Positions 23,425 to 34,638 of a DNA stretch of 64,000 nt are shown piece after piece. Location: the NCBI GenBank assembly GCA_037074705.1, contig CM073591.1:130889032-130953031 (forward strand). The letters run 5' to 3'. The stretch is from Zhengitettix transpicula (lineage: Eukaryota > Arthropoda > Insecta > Orthoptera > Tetrigidae). The notes beneath the pieces are model-generated. The model made no database searches. It had not been told where the DNA came from and saw nothing but the letters and a program-made list of their open reading frames with translations. The position numbers and the translations under genes are program-made. The stretch's first letter is position 1. Every line of letters starts with the position of its first letter.

Positions 23425-24149
23425 ACGAACTGGGCTCAAGAAAATGAACTAGAAATAAACCTTCAAAAGACAGCAGCAATGATATTCAAGAAAAGTGGCA
23501 AACACAGCACGAAAGACACTTTATATCTCAGCAACAGACCAATAAGTGTTACAAACAGCGTCAAGTACCTTGGGGTAACCTTACAACCGACAGGAAGCAC
23601 ATTCACACTACACATGAAAGAAAAAGTAATCGCAGCTATCAGAGCAATGCAAGACAACTCTCCATAGACACGGCCATCTCCCTCTACAAAGCAAAAGTCA
23701 CCCCAATAGTCACATACGGTTTGCAATTAATATGGGAGAAACTAAATAGAAAGAACCTGAAAGATATTGAAAAGATAAAAGCAACTTTTCTGAAAAAGAT
23801 ATTGTGTGTCTCGAAATATAAGCCATCTCGACTTGCATATGAACTCGCAAGGGAACCTACGCTATACATCAGGGTTGACTTTGCCATCTACACCTGCATA
23901 TCAACACGTGATCCAAGAGCTAAAGGAAAAGAAGAGCCAGATATGGGCCGATTTCTACAGTACCACCGCCATGATGACAAACGAATGAAGGAGAGCATCA
24001 TACGAAGTACGACACACAGTAACCCGTTTCGCCGTGCACGGTTTTCACCACAAGATTTGTAAATCAAACAGCTTTCATCAACCAGATGTGAATTATGTGA
24101 AATGGTGTGTGACAGATATCACGCATATTGGTGTTCCAGAAGATCTTAA
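23425..24149 (+). pseudogene. LINE ORF2 C-terminal relic with Cys/His tail
   Basis: The frame from 23,428 gives NWAQENELEINLQKTAAM, then SVKYLGVTLQP. These are the conserved blocks at the end of the non-LTR reverse transcriptase region. A frameshift near 23,660 leads to KAKVTPIVTYGLQLIW and a helical C-terminal region. After two more frame changes (about 24,020 and 24,090) the relic ends with RCELCEMVCDRYHAYWC and a stop at 24,147-24,149. The spacing C-x2-C-x7-H-x3-C fits a zinc-knuckle tail of insect LINEs. The upstream RT and endonuclease are absent, so the element is 5'-truncated and dead. Confidence 0.85.
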
Positions 24150-24504
24150 TGACAGAATTTGGTAAAGAGTGACCCCAATTACTTTACACATTGTGTGAAA
24201 TTCCTTATATTAATTATAACGTAATCTGCCAATTGTTTCAGTCATTACCAGCCCATTTGGACCTGACGAAAAATAGTCGAATTTTCTTTCATTCTCTCTT
24301 GATAAGTCACTTTTTTAAACTTAAACCCCCTGAATTTTGATCTTTGGTGTATTCTGCTGCTATTGATGTCGTATTAACTCTCCCTCATATTATGGCAGCC
24401 TGTCAGACAGAACTACAACAGGAATTTTTTAACGTATCGGAATGCGAATAAGAGCAGCTGACTGTTTCCAGTCAATTGGAGATCACTTTGGTCAATTCAC
24501 CTGA
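24150..24504. other. Probable LINE 3' flank, otherwise nothing
   Basis: The LINE 3' untranslated region presumably starts here, but its end cannot be placed. Confidence 0.3.
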
Positions 24505-24602
24505 TATCTAAACAGAGCGCTCAAACTAGTCAGTTGAACTTCTTACAAACCGATCAGATACGGAAGTTCGGATAACTCTGTAATTATGAATTTCCGGACT
24601 CG
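24505..24602 (+). repeat. Dispersed repeat R-D, copy 1
   Basis: AACAGAGCGCTCAAACTAGT, CGATCAGATACGGAAGTT and TCTGTAATTATGAATTTCCG recur in the same order at 30,430-30,529 with scattered differences. The family is unknown. Confidence 0.6.
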
Positions 24603-24657
24603 TGAAGTATTACACTTTTTTCTCTCTCTCAATATGAAATTTTGCCGTTGAGTTTTT

Positions 24658-24788
24658 TAAACCCTTGTCTACCTTCCTCTACCCTTCCGCATCCCCCCTT
24701 TAAAATCCCTTCCTATGCTATTAAAGGGGAGTTGCCCAATGTGGATCACCCTCATGTTGCCTGTTGCACTAAAAAGAAGAAAAAAAAT
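24658..24788 (+). mobile_element. SINE-A 3' fragment
   Basis: It covers only the last 130 bp, from CCCTTGTCTACCTTCC to CCTGTTGCACTAAAAAG. It lies directly before a full copy of the same orientation. Confidence 0.85.
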
Positions 24789-24798
24789 TTACACCCTG

Positions 24799-25360
24799 AG
24801 CAGCAGCTAGGCCTGCGAGGGCTATTCTCTCGCAGGCAATACCTGTGAGGGATGTTATCTCGCAGGCAGAACCTTTTAGGAGAGATACGAAGGGACTACC
24901 TTTGGGTATGCCTTTTCCTCTCCGTTTTTGAACTAAGTTTCCCACAAGCCGAAGCACCTCGGCCTGTTTTGAGAGGTGTATGTTCCGGGGTCACAGACCT
25001 TGGGCATACGGTAAGAGTTGTTCGCTATTCCCATTGGAATAGTCGGCCAGCTGCCTCCTAAACTGGTCGAGGCACGGAGAAGGGAATGCTGCTTCCCCGC
25101 AGCTAACTCCTCTCCCGCTATCGGAAGGGCGTGGGACAAGTAGCAAATGCCCGACGTACCTGATGCAGGTTTTTCTAGGTTTCCCTGCATTTATTTAGGC
25201 GAATGTCGGGTAGGATCCCTAAAGCATAGCCCGGGGACCCTAGTTAACCCTTGGCTTCCTCTACCCTTCCGCATCCCCCTTTCAAATCCCTTCCTATGCT
25301 ATTAAAGGGGAGTTACCCAACGTGGATTACCGTCATATAGCCTGTTGCCCTAAAAAAAAA
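24799..25360 (+). mobile_element. SINE-A, full-length copy with TSD
   Basis: It is flanked by TTACACCCTG at 24,789-24,798 and 25,361-25,370, a perfect 10-bp duplication. The 5' end shows two successive hairpins: GCCTGCGAG...CTCGCAGGC at 24,811-24,837 and a related one at 24,842-24,867. The middle is intact and the 3' end is CCTGTTGCCCTAAAAAAAAA. Confidence 0.92.
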
Positions 25361-25682
25361 TTACACCCTGTATTGTTTACTTTATGAAATTAAAAGAAGA
25401 ATTCTGAAGTGAAAATCCTCGGCATTTACATTAATACAAACTGACGAACAAAACAAATTAATGTATTATTAATAAATCACCTCATTTAGAACCTCTATCG
25501 TATCTTTCGACTAAGTTTTAATATTTCAAATATTTAAAAATCCTAATGATTTGAGCAAAAGGCACCAATTACTAAACAATACGAATGTGACAACACTTTC
25601 TCTTTCCAAAGTGGACCACCAAGTCCGATGACACCACAAAACAGTGCTTTCCCACAGCAACGAGACTCGTAATTTCCTTAAA

Positions 25683-25919
25683 TCAAATTTTATGGGAACA
25701 TTCGGCAGCAAAATCGTTCGTATTTCCTTCCTGTGGCTGTGTAGCACCGAATAGGTCATCATATGTCTGCGATTTTCCAAATGCCTCATCCCGGTAGCGA
25801 ACCGAATCTATATAATTGTCTGTAATTATTTTCGTCTCTCTGTATTCCTCCCACTTCCAGTTACTTAATTGGAGCGTGAACTCCACTCTAATTTCGCCAT
25901 GAAAAGTTATTCTATGCAT
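25683..25919 (-). CDS. Unrecognised 78-codon ORF
   Basis: It starts at ATG and has a mixed, charged composition (MHRITFHGEIRVEFTLQLSN...). No domain was recognised. An acceptor-like TTTCTTTATGCATAG lies just at its start, so it could be part of an exon. A second frame overlaps its 3' half out of phase. Chance or a decayed transposon gene are equally possible. Confidence 0.2.
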   Translation of the reverse strand: MHRITFHGEIRVEFTLQLSNWKWEEYRETKIITDNYIDSVRYRDEAFGKSQTYDDLFGATQPQEGNTNDFAAECSHKI

Positions 25920-26639
25920 AAAGAAACTAATAATACTCCAACGATGAACAAATTTATATTTAAAACATCCAGAAAGATATATGCTTTCCTTGAAGGCGTT
26001 CTGGAGATCCGTATTGTAAATCTTTTCTGACGTCTGAAATGAAATACAATCATTTGAATTTGTTCATTTTCTTTCACACTACATCATACATATTTTTATT
26101 TAAAAAGTTACAACATTGTTGAATAAACTTGAATTGTCAAAATAGTATCGTGACAATTTGAGTTGGTCTTAACAATTTAAGGAAAACTTTCACAAGGAGT
26201 TATAAAAAGCTTATTCCACAGATATACTTTTTGTTGCAATTTATAATTATTATAATTAATTTGTACTCCATAGGCCCTACAGACTTAGTCATAATTCGTA
26301 TAGAAATTGTAATAATATAATAACTCTATATTAGAAACTATAAATAAAATTATATTCTATGGCAGGCGCATATTATTTATGTATGGCTCATTTTAATATA
26401 AATATTATTCTGTAAATTCTTCAATTGAATAGACTGCTGCGGCTATTGGAGAATTTATTTATTTCTCCTTTGAATTATAATTCAGTTATAATTTACTCTG
26501 TTCTGCGTATTTCGTACTGTTTTTCCTCATTTTTAAAATTTGTATTGTGTTAAAATTGTTAACATCTGAATGTCATGTGAATTGCTTTATATTAATTGTC
26601 AGAAATAGAAGTATTGATTATATGTACTGACATATAAGT
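25920..26639. other. Nothing recognised
   Basis: AT-rich DNA with no recognised element. Confidence 0.4.
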
Positions 26640-26930
26640 GTACCTAATCGCCTTTCTGGGGGAACTTTGACATATACCAGTCCCTTATTGAAGATAAACA
26701 TTCTTTCCCTGAGGTTGTCTTCCAGAACATTATTATATATGTTAATAAAGAGTGAAAGTATGCAAAGTAAATAAATTTTATAATGTTGAGATCACTAAAA
26801 GCATAGTAAATTGAAATAATTTTTTTTCCAAATGTCATAATGTGTATTTCCCAATTAAATTTACAGTCTAAACGCAATCATAATAATTATGTGCAACAAA
26901 TATTTGAGCAATATTTAACTCCCATGGCTA
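26640..26930 (-). pseudogene. LINE reverse-transcriptase C-terminal relic
   Basis: The minus-strand frame (26,877 to 26,644) reads RLDCKFNWEIHIMTFGKKI, then YFHSLLTYIIMFWKT. This follows the LINE pattern LD..L.W..HI......K and Y..FHS.L.YGI.FWG found after the catalytic region. The QKRAIR block that normally follows is lost. Upstream coding is degraded beyond recognition. Confidence 0.7.
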
Positions 26931-27199
26931 CAGAATTAAGTGTTGCATTTTCGTTTCAAATTGCATAAAAATCTGTTTTCTCAGATTAAATTGAAAACCA
27001 ATTAGCTGAGAAAAATATCGTTAATTGTGAAATGTAGCATTGGATACTTCGTAAAATATATTGTGTTTATTGTTTATTAAAACTCAAGTGTCACTTCAAA
27101 GCAGTATAAATGGTGAATTTGGGAATAGAATTAATGTTACTCTACGAGAAAAACCAGTGTTTCGCGGTAACTCCATAGTACTTTAGTTCTTTCTTTTTT

Positions 27200-27391
27200 A
27201 TTATTAATTTATTTACAGTCGCATCATCAACTCTGATTATTAGCGACTCAGTATGGAAAATCATTTTTTTTAGTCGGGGGACTGATTTGGCGACAGTTTT
27301 TCTCACGCACACAAACATCCAACATCCGTTCGAACCCGGGACCTCTGTGATGTGAGGCCGTCACGCTGACCCCTACACCACAGGAGGTCGC
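27200..27391 (-). mobile_element. tRNA-derived SINE (SINE-T), copy 2
   Basis: It begins GCGACCTCCTGTGGTGTAGG on the minus strand, with a B box GGGTTCGAAC (complement of 27,328-27,337). The tail is GATGATGCGACTGTAAATAA followed by A-rich sequence. A weak duplication, AGAACTRA, flanks it. It aligns with copy 1 along its whole length. Confidence 0.85.
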
Positions 27392-27399
27392 ATTCAGTT

Positions 27400-29099
27400 C
27401 TTCTAACATAATGTAATGACCAACACAATAAAATACTTTTTGGAGTTAACATAAAGTTCCTAATAAAATAGATGATTAAAGATAAATTAATATAAATTCT
27501 TTTTATCCCCTTAACCATTTTTAACATCGTTTTCAGACGACAGGAGAATTTCTTTCAACGTTACTTTGCCAAAAATTATTCTCACCTATTTTCGTGTCTA
27601 CGTTTTCTTTCACAGTGTTACGTTGTTATGTATGTAATTATGTATAACTAGTATAGAAAAATTTTGACCGGATATATGATACAATTGTTATAAAATATTG
27701 TACAATTATTTTCGAATTTTGGACACATCTATTAAGATATGAGGGAAGGTACGATATACGATAACTATGAAATAATTTCGAAAAAGTTATTTTAACATAC
27801 AGTTTCAAATATTGGTACGGAATCTTGTGGTATTCGGTGATATTAAAATATGTTATTTATTGGTAAATTATTTATCTGAAAAACATTAAACTTTAGCGAA
27901 AGGCATTTTCATGAATAATTATTATTTTTCACAATGCGATATTATTAACAGCATTTTCTGAAACTCCAGAGTTAAGCATAAGAGAAACAAGAATTTATCT
28001 TGATTGTTTGGAAAAATCAAACATATAGGTTAATACATTCGCAAGTGTTTGCCAATATTTGTGTAATTATAGTCTGCTTAACATGGTCTGGGTGTGGAAT
28101 GACGATTCCTCATTCAAATAATCCTGGTTTTCTTGGTCATATCAGTTTCATCAGTGAAACAGTCAGGTGTTTCAAAATGCCGTTGAAATCCCTCGAGGAT
28201 CGGAAATTGTAATCTAGAGGCAACTGCTTTATTTTTTCCAAATACAAATTGAATTTTTTGGCTTATTTATTTATAGGTAAGTATCGTTGTCTATAATAGT
28301 GCCTAAATTTTAATTTCTTAACAGATCTACTGCTATTGTAAAAAGTTACTTTCAAAATTTATACTTTAGGAAATTAAATACAAGTCAGTCTCATTCTGAA
28401 AGGTCGACTGTAATGTTATTTACCGTTAATATAAATGATGATTAAATTATTAAAAAGGTTTAAATTTAAAGAGAATAGAACTATATGTGGAAAAAGTTTC
28501 AAATGGTTGCCATATTGAATTATTAATCCGTACAATTATTTAGTGCAATAGAGTTTCATGAATTTACTTAACAATTTTCATTCAAATATAATTAGTATGA
28601 TAATACAATATCAAATCAAACATCAAAATATTTCATATTATTGACTTCGAAATTTCTTGTCGTAATAACACAACTGATACTCTCTAGAAACGAGACGTGG
28701 GTTCATATGTAAATTATTTATATATTACAGTATCATTTAATACAAAAATACAATTGAAATTTAGCGTGAGAGAAACACGCTTCGTACCTACGAGGTAGAC
28801 ACTTTAATGAGCAATCATTTCATATTCCAAAGCTGGCGGCACTTCACGAGTAAATGACTAGACTGCAACGATGTAATAAATAACCTTGCTGATGAATAAT
28901 TAGCAATGTACAGTAGCTACACAATGAAAATTCTTACGTCTTCAGTGTTGAAGTATTAATAGCCTACTTGCCTTAAACAAAGCTTATGCAGGAACTGCTT
29001 AGTCCATCTGTATTTAAATTCGATGTTTATAATATTGTTTCTGTGTAAAACTGTTTAACAATTTAGTTTAGAGATATGTTCCTCTTTTTATATGTAGGA

Positions 29100-29100
<1 letters not shown>
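27400..29100. other. Nothing recognised
   Basis: AT-rich, with short unrecognised frames (for example 28,000-28,212). A GC-balanced patch at 28,780-28,925 has no recognised motif. Confidence 0.45.
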
Positions 29101-29103
<3 letters not shown>

Positions 29104-29147
<44 letters not shown>

Positions 29148-29186
29148 CCTCATAACGAATATTAATATATATATATATATATATAT
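29104..29186. repeat. Paired AT microsatellites
   Basis: Two (AT)n runs (29,104-29,142 and about 29,164-29,185) are separated by AAAACACCTCATAACGAATA. That sequence is a variant of the arm of the palindrome that follows. Confidence 0.9.
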
Positions 29187-29188
29187 AA

Positions 29189-29220
29189 CACCTCATAGCG
29201 AATATTAATATTCGCTATGA
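29189..29220. repeat. Perfect 32-bp palindrome
   Basis: CCTCATAGCGAATATT is followed immediately by its exact complement. One arm recurs, with one change, between the two AT runs just upstream. Confidence 0.9.
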
Positions 29221-29689
29221 GGTATTTTATAACTTGATTTTATATTGTAAATGGTAAATTTTTTTAAATAGATGCATAATTTAATTTTAACAGATGACAG
29301 ACAAAATATCTAATGATCCAGTCAGTCTATTAATAAAATACTGTTCATTTAATTTTAATATAAATGAGACTGGATAGGTACTAATGATTATATTTAATTT
29401 TTTTAACATTAATAGAAAGAATAGTTGTAATAAGTTATAATGCCAAACTCAATAAAAAATTAAAGAGAAATACATTTATAAAATTGCGTTATGTAGAATT
29501 GCGAAGACTTGGGTTATGTGAGGGTATATATTTTCTTGTTTATGAAAATGATATGTGACGCAGGCTGCAGAATTTTCCATAGTGATCGTCTCACGGGCTC
29601 AAAAACATTACGCTTTATATTGGCGAAAAACTATCTGACATTTATAATAATATAAATAAATATGAGTAAAAATGTTAATTTACAAAAAA

Positions 29690-29835
29690 GTAAACGACGT
29701 TTCATCCTCTTAATGGACCTTTTCAGGTTCAATAGTTTAGTATATTAATACTTGCATCTAAATTGTTTTGCAGTATTTATATACACAATTATTCAACCTG
29801 AAGTGTTCGTAAAAAAGGAGAAACGTTGTTTTAAA
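29690..29835. repeat. Head-to-head hammerhead-like motif pair
   Basis: The minus-strand motif at 29,695-29,729 (CCTGAAAAGGTCC...GGATGAAACGTCG) and the plus-strand motif at 29,797-29,827 (CCTGAAGTG...GGAGAAACGTTG) are separated by about 67 bp of AT-rich DNA. This is the same arrangement as at 9.0, 45.6 and 52.5 kb. Confidence 0.5.
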
Positions 29836-30298
29836 TTATAAACATTATTTTATGACTTATATTTATTCATTTATATTACCCATTTAATTTCAACTGTCAC
29901 TATTAACTCAATCGTCTTGTTCAACAAGTATACTCAACTTTAAAAATAGAAAAACAATTAAATCTCTCTGTTCCGAACTATTAAGTGCATCTAGCATCGC
30001 ACAACTATCAACTCTTAAGCTCTGGACAGTCTAGTTAGAACTACTAAACTCTCCTTCTCTCTTTCGAACAACTTATATCTACCCCATCATCTGTATCGAC
30101 TAACTTGTGAAAAACGCACTTGCACGAAGAAGTTTCTGTTCATCAATTTTTTTTTTCGACAGCATACCTCCAACTTATCACGTCGTCTATTTGGTATTAA
30201 ACATTTATATAAACATCAGAGCCTTCAAAAATGCATGGCCTTTCCAATGCACAATAACTGCAACGTCTCTCAGCCAAAATAATTAATTAACATATCAG

Positions 30299-30356
30299 TA
30301 TATATATATGCTGATATAATATAATATATATTATATTATATCAGCATATATATATA
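30299..30356. repeat. Perfect 58-bp AT-rich palindrome
   Basis: The arms centre between 30,327 and 30,328 and include GCTGATATAATATAATAT. Part of one arm is repeated again to the right, up to about 30,380. Confidence 0.9.
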
Positions 30357-30429
30357 TGCTGATATAATATAATATATATATATAATTACATATATATATA
30401 TATATATATCAAAACTCGACATTTCATCT

Positions 30430-30529
30430 AATATGTGAACAGAGCACTCCAACTAGTCAGGTGACCGTCACACAAACTGATCAGATACGGAAGTTTTGAT
30501 AATTCTGTAATTATGCATTTCCGGACCCA
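30430..30529 (+). repeat. Dispersed repeat R-D, copy 2
   Basis: It is the partner of 24,505-24,602, in the same orientation, with roughly three quarters of bases shared by eye. A 70-codon minus-strand frame over it has no recognised product. Confidence 0.6.
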
Positions 30530-31764
30530 TGTCTTCTTCTCTAAATATGAAGAATCCATTCCTGAAATTTTTCCATCTAGATTTTTTAGACCCAGTTTAT
30601 ATAGTTTACTTAAATCAAATAATTTTTGCACATAAAGCAAGTATTTTAATATAGATAACCCTGCATAGAAGGATGCAATGGTTATTATAACTTATGATTT
30701 GCTACTTTTTAGTTAATAGCTTATAACTCTATTTTTATGGAATTAAAAATAACAGAAAAATTAGGAACGTAATATTGTTAAACTAGTGAAGAAAAATCTA
30801 AAAGGGTCTGTATGGACAATAAACGAAATTGGGACAATCATTTTAATGCCGTCAAGTTAAATTACTTAATTACATATTTTCACTCTTAATTTCTTTTTGG
30901 TATAATTTTCTTCATTTAAGGAAAAATTTTAACAGAAAGATAACGACCGTTATATTAATGTGTCATGTTTTATCAAGAGCGTCTTCAAAAAATTGGTATT
31001 AGCGATATTTTTTATTTTAAGTCAGTTAAATATGTAAATTAAATTGTAGTTTGTGACTAATAACAGAAAGTATATTAAAAAAATCAGTTAGCCGACTGAA
31101 AATTTTAGACTTTAAATTATTTTCGTACACTGAGTGTGGATATCAAGGAAAATTCTTTACACAGACTGAGTGAACGTTTACTAATTATTCTACAAAACGT
31201 TTCAGTCAGTCATAAGTTGAAGAAGATAAGAATAGGTGTCAAAGTGTTGTTATTATAATTTTTTTAAAAAAAAATGTGTCTGCTATTAACGATAAATCAA
31301 CAACCAAAAGCAATTTACGCTAGGGAAATCATAGAACCTTACGTTGACAAGAGTCCAGAATTTTTTAAAGAAACTCACATTCTCCATTCAACAGTAAAGA
31401 AGTGATAAAATCATTTGAAGGGAAATAACTGAAGTTAACTTATATTTCTATTAGATACGTTTAAAATGAAGTTTTTTTAAAAAGAAAAAGTTATATATTT
31501 TTATGATACATGAAAATAAATTGAACTAAACGTTTAATGAAACTGTATTAGTATTGATGGACCAATGAAGCCTTATTCCACAACTGTAATGTGAAATTTT
31601 TTTGAATAAATCGATATTTTATTTTTTCTCATATTTTATTCCGGTTGTATTTATGTGTGATTTGAATAAGTTTTCAACAAAATTGGTTTGAATATGTTGA
31701 ATACCTGTAAGGTACATTAAATCGCGCTTTAAAAACTATCTTATATTGAAAACAAATCAAATAT
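30530..31764. other. Nothing recognised
   Basis: Very AT-rich; no element was recognised. Confidence 0.45.
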
Positions 31765-31866
31765 TTACAACATTTATCTTAATATCAGCCTTAATCGGGG
31801 CAATTATAGGATTAAATTAAATTTCTTTACGTATCATACTTTCATATTCGTCAGTTAACCAGATCT
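31765..31866 (+). pseudogene. Possible mitochondrial insert (nad2-like)
   Basis: TTAATATCAGCCTTAATCGG, GGCAATTATAGGATTAAATT and AATTTCTTTACG, then TTAACCAG, resemble the insect mitochondrial nad2 segment coding for a conserved gly-leu-asn...ser-leu-arg stretch. There is one missing codon and several changes. The match is from recall, covers only about 100 bp and has no extended flanking homology, so it is tentative. Confidence 0.3.
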
Positions 31867-32370
31867 AGCGAATATAGTCAAGCTTACAGTCAAGTTGAAT
31901 AATTTTAAATTGTTATCTATTAAGCTACTAACAAGATTAATACACTATAACTTAAGTCCAATACCGTAAATATAATCAAATAATTATTCATGACGAAAAA
32001 TAACAAAAAATTAAACATTACAATTTCAATATTAAGCTTATGTGTCTTCAGTACTACCTATTTTAATGTCCTGTCATTTAGTTATTCCGCAAAGTAAAGC
32101 TTTTTATGTTTGGGTACCAATATTTATTCAGCCACTAAAGCTAATGGTCTTATGAAATGTACCTTCAAAACAGAATTATTTAAATGTCTAAAATAATATT
32201 TATTTTCGCAATAAACTTAAATTTCCTAGCAAGAATAAAATGGAAAAAATATACTTAATTCATTCCTCTATATTAAATAATCACTTATCTTATTTGTATT
32301 AATAAACAAAGAATAAATTTATGACTCTTTAAAAATAAAAATAAAATTTATTGAAAAAATAAAATTAAGG
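31867..32370. other. Nothing recognised
   Basis: AT-rich DNA with no recognised features. Confidence 0.4.
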
Positions 32371-32375
32371 TATTA

Positions 32376-32539
32376 ATCTTATCAAAGATTGAAGCCTTTC
32401 CCGGTGCAGTTGTTCAATATATTGTTCTCGGAGCTCAACCGGGTTTTGCATAATTGTAGAACGCAACGTTTCGACGACTAAAAGCTCTGTCGTTCTACAA
32501 TTATGCAAAACCCGGTTGAGCTCCGAGAACAATATATTG
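32376..32539. repeat. Foldback element with perfect 49-bp arms
   Basis: The arms at 32,415-32,463 and 32,491-32,539 are exact complements and include TTCTCGGAGCTCAACCGGG. The 27-nt loop contains CAACGTTTCGACGACT, the GAAACGTTG end of the hammerhead-like motif on the minus strand. To the left, ATCAAAGATTGAAGCCTTTC extends the element. The same extension lies on the right side, inverted, of the foldback at 34.1 kb, so both belong to one family. Confidence 0.9.
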
Positions 32540-32579
32540 CATTAATCTTATGTTTACATCAGGGCACGTACCCCAAAAA

Positions 32580-32990
32580 ATATGTTCTTATAATATTTTT
32601 AAAAAAATTTAAACTTATGCTGTCTTAACCTTTTATTTTATATCTGTAAAACTATCTTTGAATCATTGTATGTGTCTAAAAACTTTATTATGCATATTCC
32701 TAAACTCACATGTGTTGTAAAAAATCTAACTTCATGGACAGGTCACCTTAATGATTATTCTGTAGGAACTGTAGAATTTTTATTACCGCTACTTTTAACT
32801 ATAGTTATAGAGTGGTTTATAATTAAATTATATCGTCGTGATGTAATGTTAAACGTTGTTTTTGATCGATCTAGGAATTTATTGTGCATTTCGCTACGTT
32901 ATATTTTCTTAAATAAGTTATTTAAATAGTGATTAAGCTAATAAGATGTGAGAACTTTCTACTTAATAGAAATATCGTTGAAGATTGCTA
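32580..32990. other. Unrecognised ORF-bearing stretch
   Basis: An 87-codon frame at 32,666-32,929 opens at a non-ATG codon and contains a hydrophobic segment in its middle. No family was recognised. Confidence 0.3.
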
Positions 32991-32999
32991 ACACTTGTG

Positions 33000-33345
33000 A
33001 GGCGCTGAACCTTTCCTGGAAAACATATCACGAGCCTTTGTCTTAAAACCCCATTAACGCTAAGAGAAATGGGAACGTGACTCGGTAGCGTCACGCTTAA
33101 GGACCAGGTGGAACCTTAATTCAATTTTTGCATTCCGCAGGAGAAAAATCCGCGGAAGCTCTCCATTTGTTCCGGGTAATTAATACGCTGGGGAAACATG
33201 ATTGTCCGTAAATCAGTTCGTTATCTCTTTCCGTCCTCGTGACCGACGGAAACCGTTTTACTATCGAGCTATGAGGGTTTTACGACATCCGCGGTTAACA
33301 TAGAGCGACGGCCGAAAGGCTTTCTCTCTCCGCGGGCGGCTTGGA
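33000..33345. promoter_or_regulatory. GC/CpG-rich island
   Basis: The boundary with the flanking AT-rich DNA is sharp. The segment has many CpGs (for example GGGCGGCTTGGAGG near 33,336), no repeat similarity within the window and no long reading frame. It is a candidate conserved non-coding element or promoter. No specific binding site is convincing. Confidence 0.35.
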
Positions 33346-34140
33346 GGGGAACTCGCCGCTTAATATTATAAATGTGAAGCTACACTTTACAGCGTTATGC
33401 TTAAATGTCTCTAAAATCCTTTCTTACAGGGAGTTGTATGTATGGTCGTTAATACGGAATGGCATTCGGGGAGCACAGATCTCCTTCTTTAAATATGATT
33501 TATGTCTGCAGACAAAGTATGAAAGAATGTTCTCAACCGAATTCAGTTTGCTACAATAGCGAAGAACATATGCGTTGCCAACTGTTGACAGAAATATATC
33601 TCCTTTAAGACGCCGATAACAAGCATGTTGAATACATTATGTCAGAAAATCGTAAGATCACTTAATAACTGCATAAAAACAGTTTTACGCAATTGACAAC
33701 AAACAACATTATCCAAGACAGAAAGAAGAAGAAAAACAGAGAAAATACATTAATTATTAAATTACGAACGTATCAAACGAACATTATCAAATTTATTGAA
33801 GTATTAAATTATTACAGGGATATTAAAAAAAATTGTTAAATCAAAGATACACATTAACAAATTAAATAATGTAACTGAAAACAATATATATACAGTATAA
33901 ATGTTGAGTAAGTAGAAATATCTTGAATTTATATTAATGTAAGAAACGTTTAATTTATGTAATTTTATAAAAATATGAAGGTCAGTGTATTATAAATACA
34001 TAGCCGCTAAAAACGTAGACGTTAATTCAACTCAAAATTTAAATTAGTGGTCACCTATGCGAAACCCTTTATCATCTTTTTTGCTCAGATAATTATAAGA
34101 AGTCTAAAGGCTCCATGATGATCAACCATTATGTTATGAT
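33346..34140. other. Nothing recognised
   Basis: A 72-codon frame (33,341-33,559) has no recognised product. The rest is AT-rich. Confidence 0.4.
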
Positions 34141-34143
34141 CAT

Positions 34144-34331
34144 TAAATAGTTCTCGGAATTCACACGGGTTTTGCATATTTATATTAAGACGCAACGTTT
34201 CGACTACTGAAAGCACTGTCGTCATCTTCTAGACGTCGAAACGTTGCGTCTTAATATAAATATGCAAAACCCGTGTGAATTCCGAGAACTATTTATTGAA
34301 CACCTTCACCAGGAAAGACTTCAATCTTTGA
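34144..34331. repeat. Foldback element with perfect 61-bp arms
   Basis: The arms at 34,144-34,204 and 34,235-34,295 are exact complements. They include TTCTCGGAATTCACACGGGT and end with the CAACGTTTCGAC word. The 30-nt loop holds ACTGAAAGCACTGTCGTCAT. To the right, CTTCACCAGGAAAGACTTCA and ATCTTTGAT are the inverted counterpart of the left flank of the foldback at 32.4 kb. Confidence 0.92.
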
Positions 34332-34638
34332 TTATGTTATGATATTAATGTGGATTACATCCTTTGTATTATCCCCAAATCCAAGTTAAATAATCTAGGC
34401 AACACTTTTAAATATTATCACCCAAATTTAAAATTTATTTTTGAAGTTGAACTGTAATACTCCATAAATTTTCTAAATGTATCATTTACTGTTTCTAAGA
34501 ATAGGATAATTACCAATTGATAAAAAAACACTTTCTATTCCGAAAGGGTACTTAATTATGTGTCCAAACATCCTTTTTCCCACAAAAGCACAATGGTTTG
34601 CAATATTGTATTTAAGACCATCAGATTATCTCATCCTA

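Noticed and set aside
29104..29186. CRISPR-like or minisatellite array
   Set aside because: The spaced repeat is simply two AT runs around a palindrome arm; there are no regular repeat-spacer units.
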